DNA of 64,000 nt from Clostridium_AM sp900759715. Its GTDB lineage: Bacteria; Bacillota; Clostridia; Clostridiales; Clostridiaceae. The notes under the pieces were generated by a model. That model did not search any database. It was given only the letters and a program-made list of their open reading frames with translations, and was not told the DNA's origin. Below, piece by piece: positions 1 through 8,783 of this stretch; position 1 is the first letter of the stretch, and each line of letters begins with the position of its first letter. Location of the stretch: NCBI GenBank assembly GCA_900759715.1, contig CAAEXF010000091.1, forward strand, positions 1-64,000, written 5' to 3'. The translations under genes and the position numbers were made by a program.

Positions 1-8
1 CTAACCAT
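1..8 (-). CDS. Start of a minus-strand gene that leaves the window
   Basis: On the reverse strand an ATG begins at position 8, preceded by a GAAAGGATG ribosome site (17-25) and a TATAAT-like box (36-41). Only two codons are inside the window, so nothing can be said about the product. A gene opposite to the late operon at this point would be cargo-like. The call rests only on the start signals. Confidence 0.3.
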
Positions 9-50
9 GTTAGTCACATCCTTTCTTTTATTTGAATTATAGCAAATAAA

Positions 51-80
51 AAGTAGACATGCTTTTTTTCATGTCTACTT
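51..80 (-). terminator. Perfect 11-bp hairpin upstream of the scaffold gene
   Basis: AAGTAGACATG (51-61) and CATGTCTACTT (70-80) pair perfectly around an 8-base loop. The T-rich tail lies on the minus strand, so it reads as a minus-strand terminator or as a structure upstream of the leftward gene. The plus strand lacks a T-run. Confidence 0.4.
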
Positions 81-155
81 TAATCTTACAACTTCAACTA
101 AATAAAAATAGTAGGTGCTTTTTATTATACCTAAAATTAAGAGAGGAGAATTATA

Positions 156-761
156 ATGCCAAAGTTAAGTGAAATACTAGAAGAAGCTTATTCTCAAATA
201 CCAGAGGAGTTAAAAACTAAATATAAGGATATAGATTTAGTTGATAGTTCACAACATGTTGCTAAAGATAAATTTGATACACTAAATGAGCATCTTAAAA
301 CTGCTAATACTACTATTAATGATTTAAAGAAGAATAATAAGGATAATGAGGATCTTCAGATTAAGGTTACTGATTATGAACTTAAGGTTAAAGATTATGA
401 AAAGAAAATAGCAGATATGCAGTTTAATTATGCATTAGAAGGAGCTTTAAAAGGTGCCAATGTAAGAAATATAAAGGCAATTAAAGCTCTTTTAAATTTA
501 GAAAATGTTAAATTAGACGGTGAAAGTCTTATAGGACTTAATGACCAGCTAGAAGCCTTAAAGAAGAGTGATAGTTATTTATTTGTAGAAGAGCAGCAGA
601 CTACATTTTCAGGTGTAAAACCAGTAGATGGAGTTAAACCACAACAAGGTTATAATCCTTGGAAGAAAGATACTTTTAATTTAACAGACCAAGGAAAAAT
701 ATTTAAAGAAAATCCAGAACAGGCTAAGCAACTAATGACCCAAGCTGGAGTAAGTATATAA
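156..761 (+). CDS. Phage scaffold protein (GP20-like)
   Basis: A 201-residue acidic protein with a long charged coiled-coil segment (about residues 45-110) and a conserved ALKGANVRNIKAIKALL stretch, the pattern of Phage_GP20-type scaffolds of Firmicute phages. Such proteins assemble inside the procapsid and leave before DNA packaging. It stands directly upstream of the major capsid gene, the usual order. The start is supported by AGAGGAGA eight bases before the ATG. Function is from family pattern and position. Confidence 0.85.
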   Translation: MPKLSEILEEAYSQIPEELKTKYKDIDLVDSSQHVAKDKFDTLNEHLKTANTTINDLKKNNKDNEDLQIKVTDYELKVKDYEKKIADMQFNYALEGALKGANVRNIKAIKALLNLENVKLDGESLIGLNDQLEALKKSDSYLFVEEQQTTFSGVKPVDGVKPQQGYNPWKKDTFNLTDQGKIFKENPEQAKQLMTQAGVSI

Positions 762-780
762 GAAAAGGAAAGGTGATAAT

Positions 781-1788
781 ATGAATACAAAATTAATAAT
801 GGATCTACAGCTATTTGCTTCAACTGGAACAAAATTAAGTGATGTAATTGTTCCGGAGTTATTTAACCCATATGTAATCAATAAAACTATGGAGAAGAGT
901 GCGTTAGTTCAAAGTGGAATTATAACTAACAATTCAGAGTTTGATAGTTTAGCAAGTCAAGCTTCACCACTTATTAATATGCCATTCTTTGAGGACTTAA
1001 CTGGAGAATCTGAGCAAATAATTGAAGATGCAGATTTAACAGCAGCTAAGATTACATCAAATCAAGATGTAGCGGCTATCATAAGAAGAGCTAAGATGTG
1101 GAGTGCAACAGATTTATCAGCAGCAATGTCAGGCAAAGATCCCATGGCTGCTATAGGAGATTTAGTTGCCGGATTTTGGACTAGAGATATGCAAAAAGAA
1201 CTTATAGCAATACTTAAAGGTATATTTGTAGCTGATTCTATGAAAGATAATTTGTTAGATGTAAGTGGAGCAACTGGTAATGCTGCTAAGTGGTCAGCAA
1301 GTGCATTTATAGATGCTCAACAAAGGTTAGGAGATGCACAAGAATTACTTTCAGCTGTAGCAATGCATAGCGCGGTTAAATCAGAGCTTAAAAAACAAAA
1401 TTTAATTCAAACAATAAGACCATCAGATAGTCCAGAGTTTGATGTGTACCAGGATAAAAGAGTAATAGTTGATGATGGATGCCCTATAGAAACTGGTGGA
1501 ATTTATACTACTTACTTATTTGGACAAGGGGCTATTGCATTAGGTAATGGTAATCCAGTAGGATTTGTCCCAACTGAAACGGATAGAGATAAGCAGAAAG
1601 GTTCAGGAGTTGATTATTTAATCAATAGAAAGACTATGATTCTTCATCCAAGAGGAATTAAATTTACTAATACTAAAGTTGCAAAAACAGAAGGACCATC
1701 CAGAGCTGAATTAATGGATGCTTTAAACTGGAATAGAGTTTATGAATCAAAACAAATTCGTATAGTAGCATTTAAGCATAAGATATAA
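781..1788 (+). CDS. Major capsid protein
   Basis: A 335-residue protein that starts MNTKLIMDLQLFAST, an N-terminus typical of Firmicute phage capsid proteins. The body fits an HK97-fold phage capsid: mixed alpha/beta, an internal region rich in small residues, and a C-terminal segment with LINRKTMILHPRGIKF. It lies 19 bp after the scaffold gene with an AAGGTGATA ribosome site. This protein would form the icosahedral head shell. The family is clear; the exact subfamily cannot be set by eye. Confidence 0.88.
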   Translation: MNTKLIMDLQLFASTGTKLSDVIVPELFNPYVINKTMEKSALVQSGIITNNSEFDSLASQASPLINMPFFEDLTGESEQIIEDADLTAAKITSNQDVAAIIRRAKMWSATDLSAAMSGKDPMAAIGDLVAGFWTRDMQKELIAILKGIFVADSMKDNLLDVSGATGNAAKWSASAFIDAQQRLGDAQELLSAVAMHSAVKSELKKQNLIQTIRPSDSPEFDVYQDKRVIVDDGCPIETGGIYTTYLFGQGAIALGNGNPVGFVPTETDRDKQKGSGVDYLINRKTMILHPRGIKFTNTKVAKTEGPSRAELMDALNWNRVYESKQIRIVAFKHKI

Positions 1789-1800
1789 GAAGGTGAGCTT

Positions 1801-2145
1801 ATGACTCAACTGGAAAAATTGAAAAAGCTTTTAGGCATACCCTTAGAAGATGATTCTAAGGATTTTTCATTTCAGTTTGCATTGGATGATGCAGAGCAAA
1901 CAATAAAAGGTTATTGCCACATTGATGAAATACCAGAAGCTTTAAATAACACTGTGTTAAAAATGGCTATAGATTTATATAGAAATGAGAACTTAGGGGA
2001 AGAAGAAAGCCCTCTAGGTTCTATTTCTTCTATAAGCGAAGGTGATACCTCTGTAAGCTATAGGAGTAATGCTGCTGAATTTAAAGATAGTCTATTAAAG
2101 GATTATAAATCAAAGCTTAACAAGTACAGAAAGTTGGTATGGTAA
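1801..2145 (+). CDS. Head-tail connector protein
   Basis: A 114-residue mostly helical protein (LEKLKKLLGIPLEDDSKD, then helices around residues 20-70 with a YRNE motif). Size, helix content and place right after the capsid gene match gp6-like connector proteins (YqbG/DUF3199 class) that form a ring beneath the portal. Ribosome site AAGGTGAG lies just before the ATG. Its stop overlaps the next start, so the two are translationally coupled. Confidence 0.7.
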   Translation: MTQLEKLKKLLGIPLEDDSKDFSFQFALDDAEQTIKGYCHIDEIPEALNNTVLKMAIDLYRNENLGEEESPLGSISSISEGDTSVSYRSNAAEFKDSLLKDYKSKLNKYRKLVW

Positions 2146-2519
2146 TGTTAGATAAAGCATTTAAACAAGCAAGAAAAGCAGTAGAAAGTCTTTATGATTG
2201 CACTTGCACTATAACTGGTAGCACAAAGGAAAAGGTTAAAGATCCTATTACCAAAGAAACTAAGTTAGTACCCAAAATAAAATATAAAGATATTCCTTGT
2301 AAGATATCTCAAAAAAGTTTAAGTAAAAATAATCAAACTGATACAGTTAACCAGATAGCATATGAACTTAAACTCTTTATTGTTCCTGAAATAGAGATAC
2401 ATCAAGGAGATATAATTGAGGTTACTAAGTTTGAAGTAATAACTAAATATATAGCTGGAGAAGGTTTTTCTTATAATTCACACCAGGAAGTAATTCTTAG
2501 TAAAGGGGATAAAGCATAA
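2139..2519 (+). CDS. Head completion / YqbH-like protein
   Basis: A 126-residue beta-rich protein with Cys-Thr-Cys near the start (LYDCTCTITG) and a C-terminal region with IEIHQGDIIEVTKFEVI, as in the small YqbH/XkdH-type head-closure proteins of PBSX-like phages. Two starts are possible: ATG at 2139, or ATG at 2145, which overlaps the upstream TAA as TAATG. The second is the more usual coupling arrangement. It is followed without a gap by the next gene. Confidence 0.6.
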   Translation: MVMLDKAFKQARKAVESLYDCTCTITGSTKEKVKDPITKETKLVPKIKYKDIPCKISQKSLSKNNQTDTVNQIAYELKLFIVPEIEIHQGDIIEVTKFEVITKYIAGEGFSYNSHQEVILSKGDKA

Positions 2520-2950
2520 TGGCTAAACTAGGAAACTTTGACTATTCTGACTTTAAGAAGATGGCTGGAAGATTTCAAAAGGCACTTGATGAAAGAGTAA
2601 TCGAAAGATGGATAAAAGAGTTTCTTTTAGAAATGGCCTTTAGAGCTGAGAGAAAGATTAAAAAAAGAACTCCAGTAGGTGTTTATAAAAATAAAACTGG
2701 TGGTCATTTGAGACGTAATTGGCAAGTAGGAAGTGTAGTAAAGCAAGGTAATGCCTATGTAGTAGAGATATTTAATAACGTTGAATATGCTTCTTATGTA
2801 GAATATGGACATAGAACTAGAAATCATAAAGGTTGGGTAGAAGGTAGGTTTATGGCAACTATATCAATGCAAGAAATAGAAAGAGAATTACCTAGGTTTA
2901 TGGAGAAAAAGCAAGTAGAACTATTAAATCAGATACTTAATGGCAGATAG
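2519..2950 (+). CDS. HK97 gp10-like head completion protein (XkdI-like)
   Basis: A 143-residue protein with the gp10/XkdI hallmarks: an N-terminal helical region, RKIKKRTPVGVYKNKTGGHLRR in the middle and VEYASYVEYGHRTR just before the C-terminal helix. These proteins complete the head-tail joint. The start overlaps the stop of the previous gene (ATAATGG), so it is coupled. The YVEYGH motif makes the family call firm. Confidence 0.8.
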   Translation: MAKLGNFDYSDFKKMAGRFQKALDERVIERWIKEFLLEMAFRAERKIKKRTPVGVYKNKTGGHLRRNWQVGSVVKQGNAYVVEIFNNVEYASYVEYGHRTRNHKGWVEGRFMATISMQEIERELPRFMEKKQVELLNQILNGR

Positions 2951-2958
2951 GTGATTGT

Positions 2959-3390
2959 ATGGCAAGAATAAATGATTTAAAAATAGGCATTAACAATGTA
3001 TTGGATAAAGAGTTTCCTAACATAACTATTTACAATGAGAAGATAGAGCAGGGTTTTGAGGAACCTTGCTTTTTTATTAAGATTTTAAGTTCAGCACAAG
3101 ATAAAGAACTTAATATTAGGTATAAAAAGTATGTTTATTTTGATATTCACTATTTTAGTGATAAAGAGGATATAAATGCAGATTGTTTAGATATGGCTGA
3201 CAAGCTATATGAGGTGCTTGAGTATGTACCTGTAGGTAATAGCTTATATAGGGCTAGTAATACGAAACATGAGGTTATAGATGGAGTTTTACACTTTATG
3301 CTGCAATTTGACTATAAAGTAATTAAACAAATAGATAGCGAACCTACAATGCAAAAATTAAAAGTCGAGGTGAAAACTATTGGAGAATGA
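2959..3390 (+). CDS. Tail terminator-like protein (XkdJ/YqbJ-like)
   Basis: A 143-residue protein of the XkdJ/YqbJ (DUF6838-type) group, identified from its KIGINNVLDKEFPNITIY start and position between the gp10-like gene and the sheath. Such proteins cap the tail tube where it meets the head. It starts 8 bp after the previous stop with a TAGGTGATTG site. The next small gene begins inside its last codons. Confidence 0.65.
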   Translation: MARINDLKIGINNVLDKEFPNITIYNEKIEQGFEEPCFFIKILSSAQDKELNIRYKKYVYFDIHYFSDKEDINADCLDMADKLYEVLEYVPVGNSLYRASNTKHEVIDGVLHFMLQFDYKVIKQIDSEPTMQKLKVEVKTIGE

Positions 3391-3544
3391 AGAAGTTAAG
3401 TTTAGTAAAGAGCAAATAGTATCTTCTAAACAATTCACAGTAATAGAAAAGGATATATTAAAAGCTATTTTAGAAGATAAGGAGTACAGATTAGAAGAAG
3501 TTAAGGAAATTTTAGAAGAGTTTAATGAGAAAGAGGTGAAGTAG
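3380..3544 (+). CDS. YqzN/YkzM-like small phage protein, TTG start
   Basis: A 54-residue frame begins at TTG 3380, overlaps the end of the XkdJ-like gene by 11 bases and stops 1 base before the sheath ATG. It has a GAGGTG ribosome site (3366-3371). The sequence contains FSKEQIVSSKQFT followed by a helix pair (DILKAILEDKEYRLEEVKEI), the pattern of YqzN/YkzM proteins, which sit at this place in PBSX and skin. Its role is unknown. The exact fit between two genes makes it real. Confidence 0.72.
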   Translation: MENEEVKFSKEQIVSSKQFTVIEKDILKAILEDKEYRLEEVKEILEEFNEKEVK

Positions 3545-3545
3545 T

Positions 3546-4856
3546 ATGGCTGGTGGAACTTGGGAAAAGCAAAATAAGATTAGACCAGGTGCATATATAA
3601 ATTTTGGATCTAAAAAACAAACTACAACTCCAATAGGCGAAAGAGGTATTGCAACATTACCTTTAATTCTTCCATGGGGAGCTGAAAAAGAGATTATTAC
3701 TATTCATACTGATGATGATTTATCTAAAGTATTAGGTATTAATATAGCAGATGAAAGTGCATTGCTTATCAGAGAAGTGTTTAAGAGAGCTAAGACACTT
3801 TTATTATACAGGCCAAATGAAGGAACTAAAGCCACTGCAACATTAGATGAATTAACCGTTAATGCCAAATACACAGGGACTAAAGGAAATAATATTACTG
3901 TAGTAATCCAAAATAACATAGATGTTCCAGGTAACTTTGAAGTTATAACTATGTTTGAAGGAAATAAAGTAGATAAGCAATTAGGTAAAACTATAGCTGA
4001 CTTAAAATCTAATAGTTATGTTGATTTTAAAGGTACTGGAGATTTAAAAACTACTGCAGGACTAGTATTAAAGGGCGGTGATGATGGTGCAGTTACTAAT
4101 CAAGCTTATACTGATTATTTAGGTACTATAGAGCCTTATGAATTCCATACTATAGGCATTCCAACGAAGGATGCTAGTATTAAAGCAGTTGCTACCACAT
4201 TTATTAAAAGGCTAAAAGAAGATGGTAGACAAGTGCAATTAGTACTAGAGAATTACCCGGAAGCTGATAGTGAGAATGTTATTAGTGTTAAAAATGGCGT
4301 TGTTTTAAGTGATGGAACACTAATAACCTCTGACAAAGTAGTTGCATTTATAACAGGAGCTACTGCCGGAGCAAATGTAAATCAATCTAACACCTATCTA
4401 GAATACCCAGGGGCGATTGATGTAGATAAAAAATATACAAATAGAGAAATAGAAGAAGCTCTTTTAAATGGAGAAATGTTGTTTTCTGTTAGTAATAACC
4501 GAGTAGTTATAGAACAGGATATTAACACATTTAAATCTTTTACAAGTGATAAAGGAAAAGACTATAGAAAAAATAGAGTAGTAAGAATTTTATTTGAAGT
4601 AAATAATGGCATTAGGTTGCTGTGGGAAACTAATTATATTGGTAAAGGTGATAACAGTGTAGATGGTAGAAATCTATTTAAAAAAGATGTAATTAAGTTC
4701 TTAGAAAAGCTACAAGGAATTGAAGCTCTTGAAAATGTTATTCCAGAAGATGTAGAAGTTATAAAAGGTACTGATAAGGATTCTGTAGTAGCAAGAGTTG
4801 AAGTACAACCAATAGATGCAATGGAAAAACTTTATATGACCGTGGAGGTGAGATAG
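3546..4856 (+). CDS. xkdK: Contractile tail sheath protein (XkdK-like)
   Basis: A 436-residue protein that starts MAGGTWEKQNKIRPGAYINF, the hallmark of XkdK-type sheath proteins. It continues with GERGIATLPLILPWG and ends with the conserved VARVEVQPIDAMEKLYMTVEV strand. The sheath surrounds the tube and contracts on infection, which makes this a myovirus-type tail. It stops 1 base before the tube gene. GAGGTG precedes the start. Length is normal for the family. Confidence 0.93.
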   Translation: MAGGTWEKQNKIRPGAYINFGSKKQTTTPIGERGIATLPLILPWGAEKEIITIHTDDDLSKVLGINIADESALLIREVFKRAKTLLLYRPNEGTKATATLDELTVNAKYTGTKGNNITVVIQNNIDVPGNFEVITMFEGNKVDKQLGKTIADLKSNSYVDFKGTGDLKTTAGLVLKGGDDGAVTNQAYTDYLGTIEPYEFHTIGIPTKDASIKAVATTFIKRLKEDGRQVQLVLENYPEADSENVISVKNGVVLSDGTLITSDKVVAFITGATAGANVNQSNTYLEYPGAIDVDKKYTNREIEEALLNGEMLFSVSNNRVVIEQDINTFKSFTSDKGKDYRKNRVVRILFEVNNGIRLLWETNYIGKGDNSVDGRNLFKKDVIKFLEKLQGIEALENVIPEDVEVIKGTDKDSVVARVEVQPIDAMEKLYMTVEVR

Positions 4857-4857
4857 A

Positions 4858-5322
4858 ATGGGATTTCTTAAAGCCGGTGATGTAATAAGTGGACAAGAAG
4901 CTAGAGCATATATAACTATAGATGGTAGAAATGAAGAATTATTTTATGCTAAGAAACTTGAATCAACCGTAAAAAAGAAAAAGAAGCAGATAAGAACATT
5001 AGGTAAAAGAGGAGATCAAAACAAAGCGGCTGGATGGAGTGGCGAAGGTAAACTAACTATCTACTATGTTACATCTCTTTTTAGAGAAATAATGCTTAAG
5101 TATATGAAGGATGGTATTGATACGTACTTCGATATAAGCGTTACAAATGAAGATCCAACAAGTGCAGTAGGAGCACAAACAGTTGTGCTTAAAGATGTAA
5201 ATCTAGATGAATGCCCTATGGTCACTTTTGATGTTGAAAGTGAGGCTTTGGAAGAAGATCTTAGCTTTACTTTCGATGATGTAGACTTATTAGATAAATT
5301 TAAAAAACCAGTATTAGGATAA
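4858..5322 (+). CDS. xkdM: Tail tube protein (XkdM-like)
   Basis: A 154-residue beta-rich protein containing DVISGQEARAYITIDGRNEE and the conserved GWSGEGKLTIYYVTSLFREI block of XkdM tubes. The C-terminus DLSFTFDDVDLLDKFK is also typical. It polymerises into the inner tail tube under the sheath. GAGGTGAGATAG precedes the start and overlaps the end of the sheath gene, so equal expression is likely. Confidence 0.92.
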   Translation: MGFLKAGDVISGQEARAYITIDGRNEELFYAKKLESTVKKKKKQIRTLGKRGDQNKAAGWSGEGKLTIYYVTSLFREIMLKYMKDGIDTYFDISVTNEDPTSAVGAQTVVLKDVNLDECPMVTFDVESEALEEDLSFTFDDVDLLDKFKKPVLG

Positions 5323-5338
5323 GAGGAGGAATTAAGGC

Positions 5339-5752
5339 ATGAATACTTTTGAGGAATTTTTAATGGATAGTTTTGAGGAAGCTGCTGAGATAGAAAGAGA
5401 AATAACTATAGGTGGTAAGTTAAAGAGAATGAAGTTTAAGCCTATAGGAGCAACTACAGGTGATGAAATAAGAAAGAAATGCAGAAAGGTTTCTATTCTT
5501 AAAGGGCAGAAAATAGCTGAAACGGACCAAGATAAGTACTTAGCAAATCTAATCATAGAAACTACTACTTATCCGGACCTGAAAAATGCAGAGTTACAAA
5601 GTGCATGGGGTGTCATTGGAGCCGAGGAACTATTAAAAGCTATGAAGTCTAAAATGCTTGATGGAGAGTACAGTGAGTGGTCCTCTGTAGTTAGTGAAGT
5701 AAATGGGTATGATAAAGGCATACAAGAACTTATAGAAGAAGCAAAAAACTAA
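5339..5752 (+). CDS. xkdN: Tail assembly chaperone, short form (XkdN-like)
   Basis: A 137-residue protein of the XkdN/YqbN group (NTFEEFLMDSFEEAAEIERE; central PIGATTGDEIRKKCRK). In contractile phages this gene sits between tube and tape measure and acts as the G-like chaperone that coats the tape measure during tail assembly. The last codons read GCA AAA AAC TAA, which places a slippery A AAA AAC heptamer (5743-5749) in phase directly before the stop; see the extension entry. GAGGAGGAA precedes the ATG. Confidence 0.85.
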   Translation: MNTFEEFLMDSFEEAAEIEREITIGGKLKRMKFKPIGATTGDEIRKKCRKVSILKGQKIAETDQDKYLANLIIETTTYPDLKNAELQSAWGVIGAEELLKAMKSKMLDGEYSEWSSVVSEVNGYDKGIQELIEEAKN

Positions 5753-5934
5753 TTAGGGAGGGTGATGGTGAAGCTAATTATGCTCACTATGCCCTCCATA
5801 GATTAAAAATTCTCCCTAGTACTCTCAGAGATATGTCTAGAAATGAGAAAGCCTTTATATATGCTTCTATAGATTTACATGCAGAGAATGAAAAGAAGAA
5901 TATAGCTAAAGCTAAGAAAGGCAAGAAAAGATAA
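5749..5934 (+). CDS. -1 frameshift extension of the tail chaperone (GT-like)
   Basis: After a -1 slip on A AAA AAC (5743-5749) the reading frame stays open from 5749 to the TAA at 5932-5934 and adds 61 residues, giving a 198-residue product. The added part includes NYAHYALHRLKILPSTLRD and NEKAFIYASIDLHAENEKKN, which resemble the second domain of Firmicute tail chaperones. No ATG, GTG or TTG with a usable ribosome site starts this frame. The arrangement equals G/GT of lambda-like tails. That the slip happens is inferred from the motif and the conserved-looking downstream frame. Confidence 0.75.
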   Translation, partial: LIREGDGEANYAHYALHRLKILPSTLRDMSRNEKAFIYASIDLHAENEKKNIAKAKKGKKR

Positions 5935-5994
5935 TATTGAATAATATTCTGTTATTTGCTAATATAAAGGTAATTTCTAATGGGGGTGTAAATA

Positions 5995-6477
5995 ATGGGA
6001 TTATTCTCAAGGAAGAAAAATAATGAAAATAGTGAGCTAGGTAAATTTGACCTTAAACATTTAGCAGGATTAGAAATACCAGAAGAAATATGCTGTAAGG
6101 TTATTGTATATAAAGATAGATTAATTATTGAATTTGGAGATAAAGAATATAACCTAAAAATAGAAAAAATACGTTCAGTAAATTTTGAGATGGATTTGGA
6201 TATAGAAAAATATACAAAATCAAGTATGATAAAAGGTATAGTTGGGGCTGCAACATTTGGAGTTTCAGGTGCAATTATTGGCTCAGCACCAAAAACAAAA
6301 GAAAAAAGAAATGTCACTAGTAAAGCTGTTATAAATTACGAAACTAGCTCTGGAAGTAGTTCTTATATCATATTTGAAGACATTGAAGCAAATGTAATAA
6401 AGGGAGCGGCTAAATTAGTAGATACCTTAAGACCTTTGATAAAAAATATAGAAGAAAAGCACAAAATTGAATTATAA
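5995..6477 (+). CDS. Unknown 160-residue protein inserted in the tail operon
   Basis: I do not recognise this family with certainty. The protein starts MGLFSRKKNNENSE, has a beta-rich PH-like first half (CCKVIVYKDRLIIEFGDKEYNLKI), a glycine/alanine-rich hydrophobic segment around residues 80-100 (IKGIVGAATFGVSGAIIGSA) and a final helix. It lies between the chaperone and the tape measure, where no structural gene is expected, has its own GGGGGTG ribosome site and is followed by its own terminator (6485-6518). This is the layout of phage cargo (a moron). A membrane or lipid-facing role is possible but not shown. Confidence 0.7.
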   Translation: MGLFSRKKNNENSELGKFDLKHLAGLEIPEEICCKVIVYKDRLIIEFGDKEYNLKIEKIRSVNFEMDLDIEKYTKSSMIKGIVGAATFGVSGAIIGSAPKTKEKRNVTSKAVINYETSSGSSSYIIFEDIEANVIKGAAKLVDTLRPLIKNIEEKHKIEL

Positions 6478-6484
6478 AATTTGC

Positions 6485-6518
6485 AAAAGCACTTACTTAA
6501 TAGTAGGTGTTTTTTATT
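6485..6518 (+). terminator. Terminator after the inserted gene
   Basis: AGCACTTACT pairs with AGTAGGTGTT (two G-U pairs) across a 4-base loop and is followed by TTTTTTATT. It lies inside the late operon just before the tape measure, so it must be read through or suppressed. A similar right half (AGTAGGTGCTTTTTATT) without its left partner stands at 109-125. Confidence 0.65.
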
Positions 6519-6539
6519 ATGTAAGAAGGGAGGTACTCT

Positions 6540-8783
6540 ATGTCAACAGTATCAGCAAGCTTAAAAATGTTTGATATGATGACTAGACCTTTGCAGCAAG
6601 TTACACAGGCTTTAAATTTAACTATAGGTGCTATGGATAACTTAGGTAATTCTGCAAACAGAGATATAAGAACAGCGAATAGTTTAAATGCAGCAAGAGA
6701 GGCAGCACAAAGAGCAGGAGCAGCATTACAAGAATTGGCTAATGAGCAGAATAGAGCTACAAATAGCCAAGAAAGACTAAATAATTCTTTTAATAGAGGT
6801 GCCAGTGCATCTGACGGGCTACTTCATAAGGTTAAAGGTTTAGTTGGTGCTTACTTAGGATTCCAATCACTCAAAACAGGAATAGATGCAACAGATAATT
6901 ATACTAATCAAAATTCAAGACTTGCATTAATAAATGATGGGCTTCAAACTCAAGAACAACTTCAGCAAAGGATTTATCAAGCGGCTCAGCGTTCACGTGG
7001 AGCATATGGAGAAACAGTTTCAAGTGTTGCAAAGCTAGGACTATTAGCAAAAGATACATTTACTAGCAACAATGAAACGATTGCATTTGCTGAACTTATG
7101 AATAAATCCTTTAAGATAAGTGGTGCAAGTATGTCCGAAGCAACAAACGGAATGTATCAGCTTACACAGGCTATGGCAGCAGGTAGATTACAGGGAGATG
7201 AATTTAGATCAGTTATGGAAAATGCACCAATGCTGGCACAAGCTATTGCAAAATACTCAGGTAAATCTATGGGGGAACTTCGTGAAATGTCTTCCAAAGG
7301 TGAAATAACAGCTAATATTATTAAAAATTCATTGTTTAGTGCTGCTGATGATATAAATGCTAAGTTTGCAACTATGCCAATGACTTTTGAAACAGCGTGG
7401 ATTAGGATTAAAAACCAAGCAGTTATGACTTTTTCAACAATTATGCAAAAAGTAAATACTTTTTTAAATAGCAATAATGGAGCAATATTCATAAATAATA
7501 TAACAAATTCTATTGCGATTCTTTCAGGGGTAATAGGTTCGACAATTGATGGTATTATAGCAGTTTTGACATTCTTTAATAATAACTGGAGTATGATAGC
7601 GCCCATAATATGGGGTATTGTAGGAGCTATATTGGCTTACAATGGGGCAATTGCAATACTTAATATAACATCAACTATATCAAAGGGAATAGAACTTGCA
7701 GGAGCAATTGCTAAAGCAATTCATACTGGAGCTACACTGGCCGATACTTCTGCAACAGCAGCACAAACAGCTGCTCAATGGGGGTTAAATGCTGCCATAT
7801 TTGCATGTCCTATTACTTGGATTATTTTAGGCATAATTCTTTTAATAGCAATATTTTATGCAGCAGTTGCAGCAGTAAATCACTTTGCAGGTACAAGTAT
7901 TTCAGCAACGGGAATCATTGCTGGTGTGTTTGCCTTTCTTGGTGCCAGCATATATAACATAGTTGCTTATATGTGGAATGTATTTGCGGCATATGTTGAG
8001 TTTCTATCAAATGTTTTTAATAATCCGGTTTATTCTGTTAGAAAGCTATTTGCTAATTTAGCAATAAACGTAATCGATATGTGTATTGCTATGACAAAAG
8101 GATTCGATTCTTTTGCAACTAATCTAGCCAATGCAATGATTGATGGTATAAATTCAGCGTTACAGGCTTGGAATTCATTTGTTGATGTATTGAATAGTTT
8201 TGGAGGTCTTGGTGATAAATTAGGTCTTGGTAAGGCAGGAACCATAGGACATACAACCTCTATAACAAGTTCAATGGAGAGTGCAAAAGCAAATATCAAT
8301 TCTTGGGTCGGGGAAGCTCCTTCAGGCTATGTTTCAGTTCCTCGTATGGAGATGATGGATAGGGGCAATGCTTGGAATACTGGCTATAATTGGGGAAAAG
8401 GTTTAGGAGAAAAATTTGATATATCAAAAGCCTTAGGAAGTAATGGTATACCAAAAGATTTGAGTAACTTTGGAAATTTTTCGGACTTAGGTAACTTTGG
8501 TAATGGGTCTGGCAGCGGAGGTGGCTTGGGTGATTCTGGGAAAGATGCTAATAAACATCTTAAAAATATTGATGATAAGATAGATGTAAGTAATGAGCAT
8601 TTGGAAATGCTTAGAGATTTAGCAGAACAAGAAAGCATACAAAACTTTGTTACATTAACGCCTACAGTACAAGTTACTACAGGAGATATAAAAGAAGAGG
8701 CTGACATAAATAAAATAATAGCGAAGATAGAAACTTACATGGAGGGTGAATTAAAAAGTAGTGCAGAGGGGGTATATGCTTAA
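6540..8783 (+). CDS. Tail tape measure protein
   Basis: A 747-residue protein with the tape-measure domain in its N-terminal third (LKTGIDATDNYTNQNSRL, then MAAGRLQGDEFRSVMENAP), several hydrophobic stretches between about residues 335 and 510, and a glycine-rich tail part (about 640-680). It sets tail length and passes into the host envelope during DNA delivery. The length is short, which implies a fairly short tail. GGGAGG lies before the ATG. Its stop overlaps the next start. Confidence 0.9.
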   Translation: MSTVSASLKMFDMMTRPLQQVTQALNLTIGAMDNLGNSANRDIRTANSLNAAREAAQRAGAALQELANEQNRATNSQERLNNSFNRGASASDGLLHKVKGLVGAYLGFQSLKTGIDATDNYTNQNSRLALINDGLQTQEQLQQRIYQAAQRSRGAYGETVSSVAKLGLLAKDTFTSNNETIAFAELMNKSFKISGASMSEATNGMYQLTQAMAAGRLQGDEFRSVMENAPMLAQAIAKYSGKSMGELREMSSKGEITANIIKNSLFSAADDINAKFATMPMTFETAWIRIKNQAVMTFSTIMQKVNTFLNSNNGAIFINNITNSIAILSGVIGSTIDGIIAVLTFFNNNWSMIAPIIWGIVGAILAYNGAIAILNITSTISKGIELAGAIAKAIHTGATLADTSATAAQTAAQWGLNAAIFACPITWIILGIILLIAIFYAAVAAVNHFAGTSISATGIIAGVFAFLGASIYNIVAYMWNVFAAYVEFLSNVFNNPVYSVRKLFANLAINVIDMCIAMTKGFDSFATNLANAMIDGINSALQAWNSFVDVLNSFGGLGDKLGLGKAGTIGHTTSITSSMESAKANINSWVGEAPSGYVSVPRMEMMDRGNAWNTGYNWGKGLGEKFDISKALGSNGIPKDLSNFGNFSDLGNFGNGSGSGGGLGDSGKDANKHLKNIDDKIDVSNEHLEMLRDLAEQESIQNFVTLTPTVQVTTGDIKEEADINKIIAKIETYMEGELKSSAEGVYA

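Noticed and set aside
109..125. AGTAGGTGCTTTTTATT as a terminator before the scaffold gene
   Set aside because: Only the right arm is present; no complementary left arm is found nearby.
7157..7606. Long open frame on the minus strand of the tape-measure gene
   Set aside because: It mirrors the codon pattern of the real gene on the plus strand and has no ribosome site. Several similar antisense frames (for example 8030-8299, 26178-26471, 29132-29497) were dropped for the same reason.
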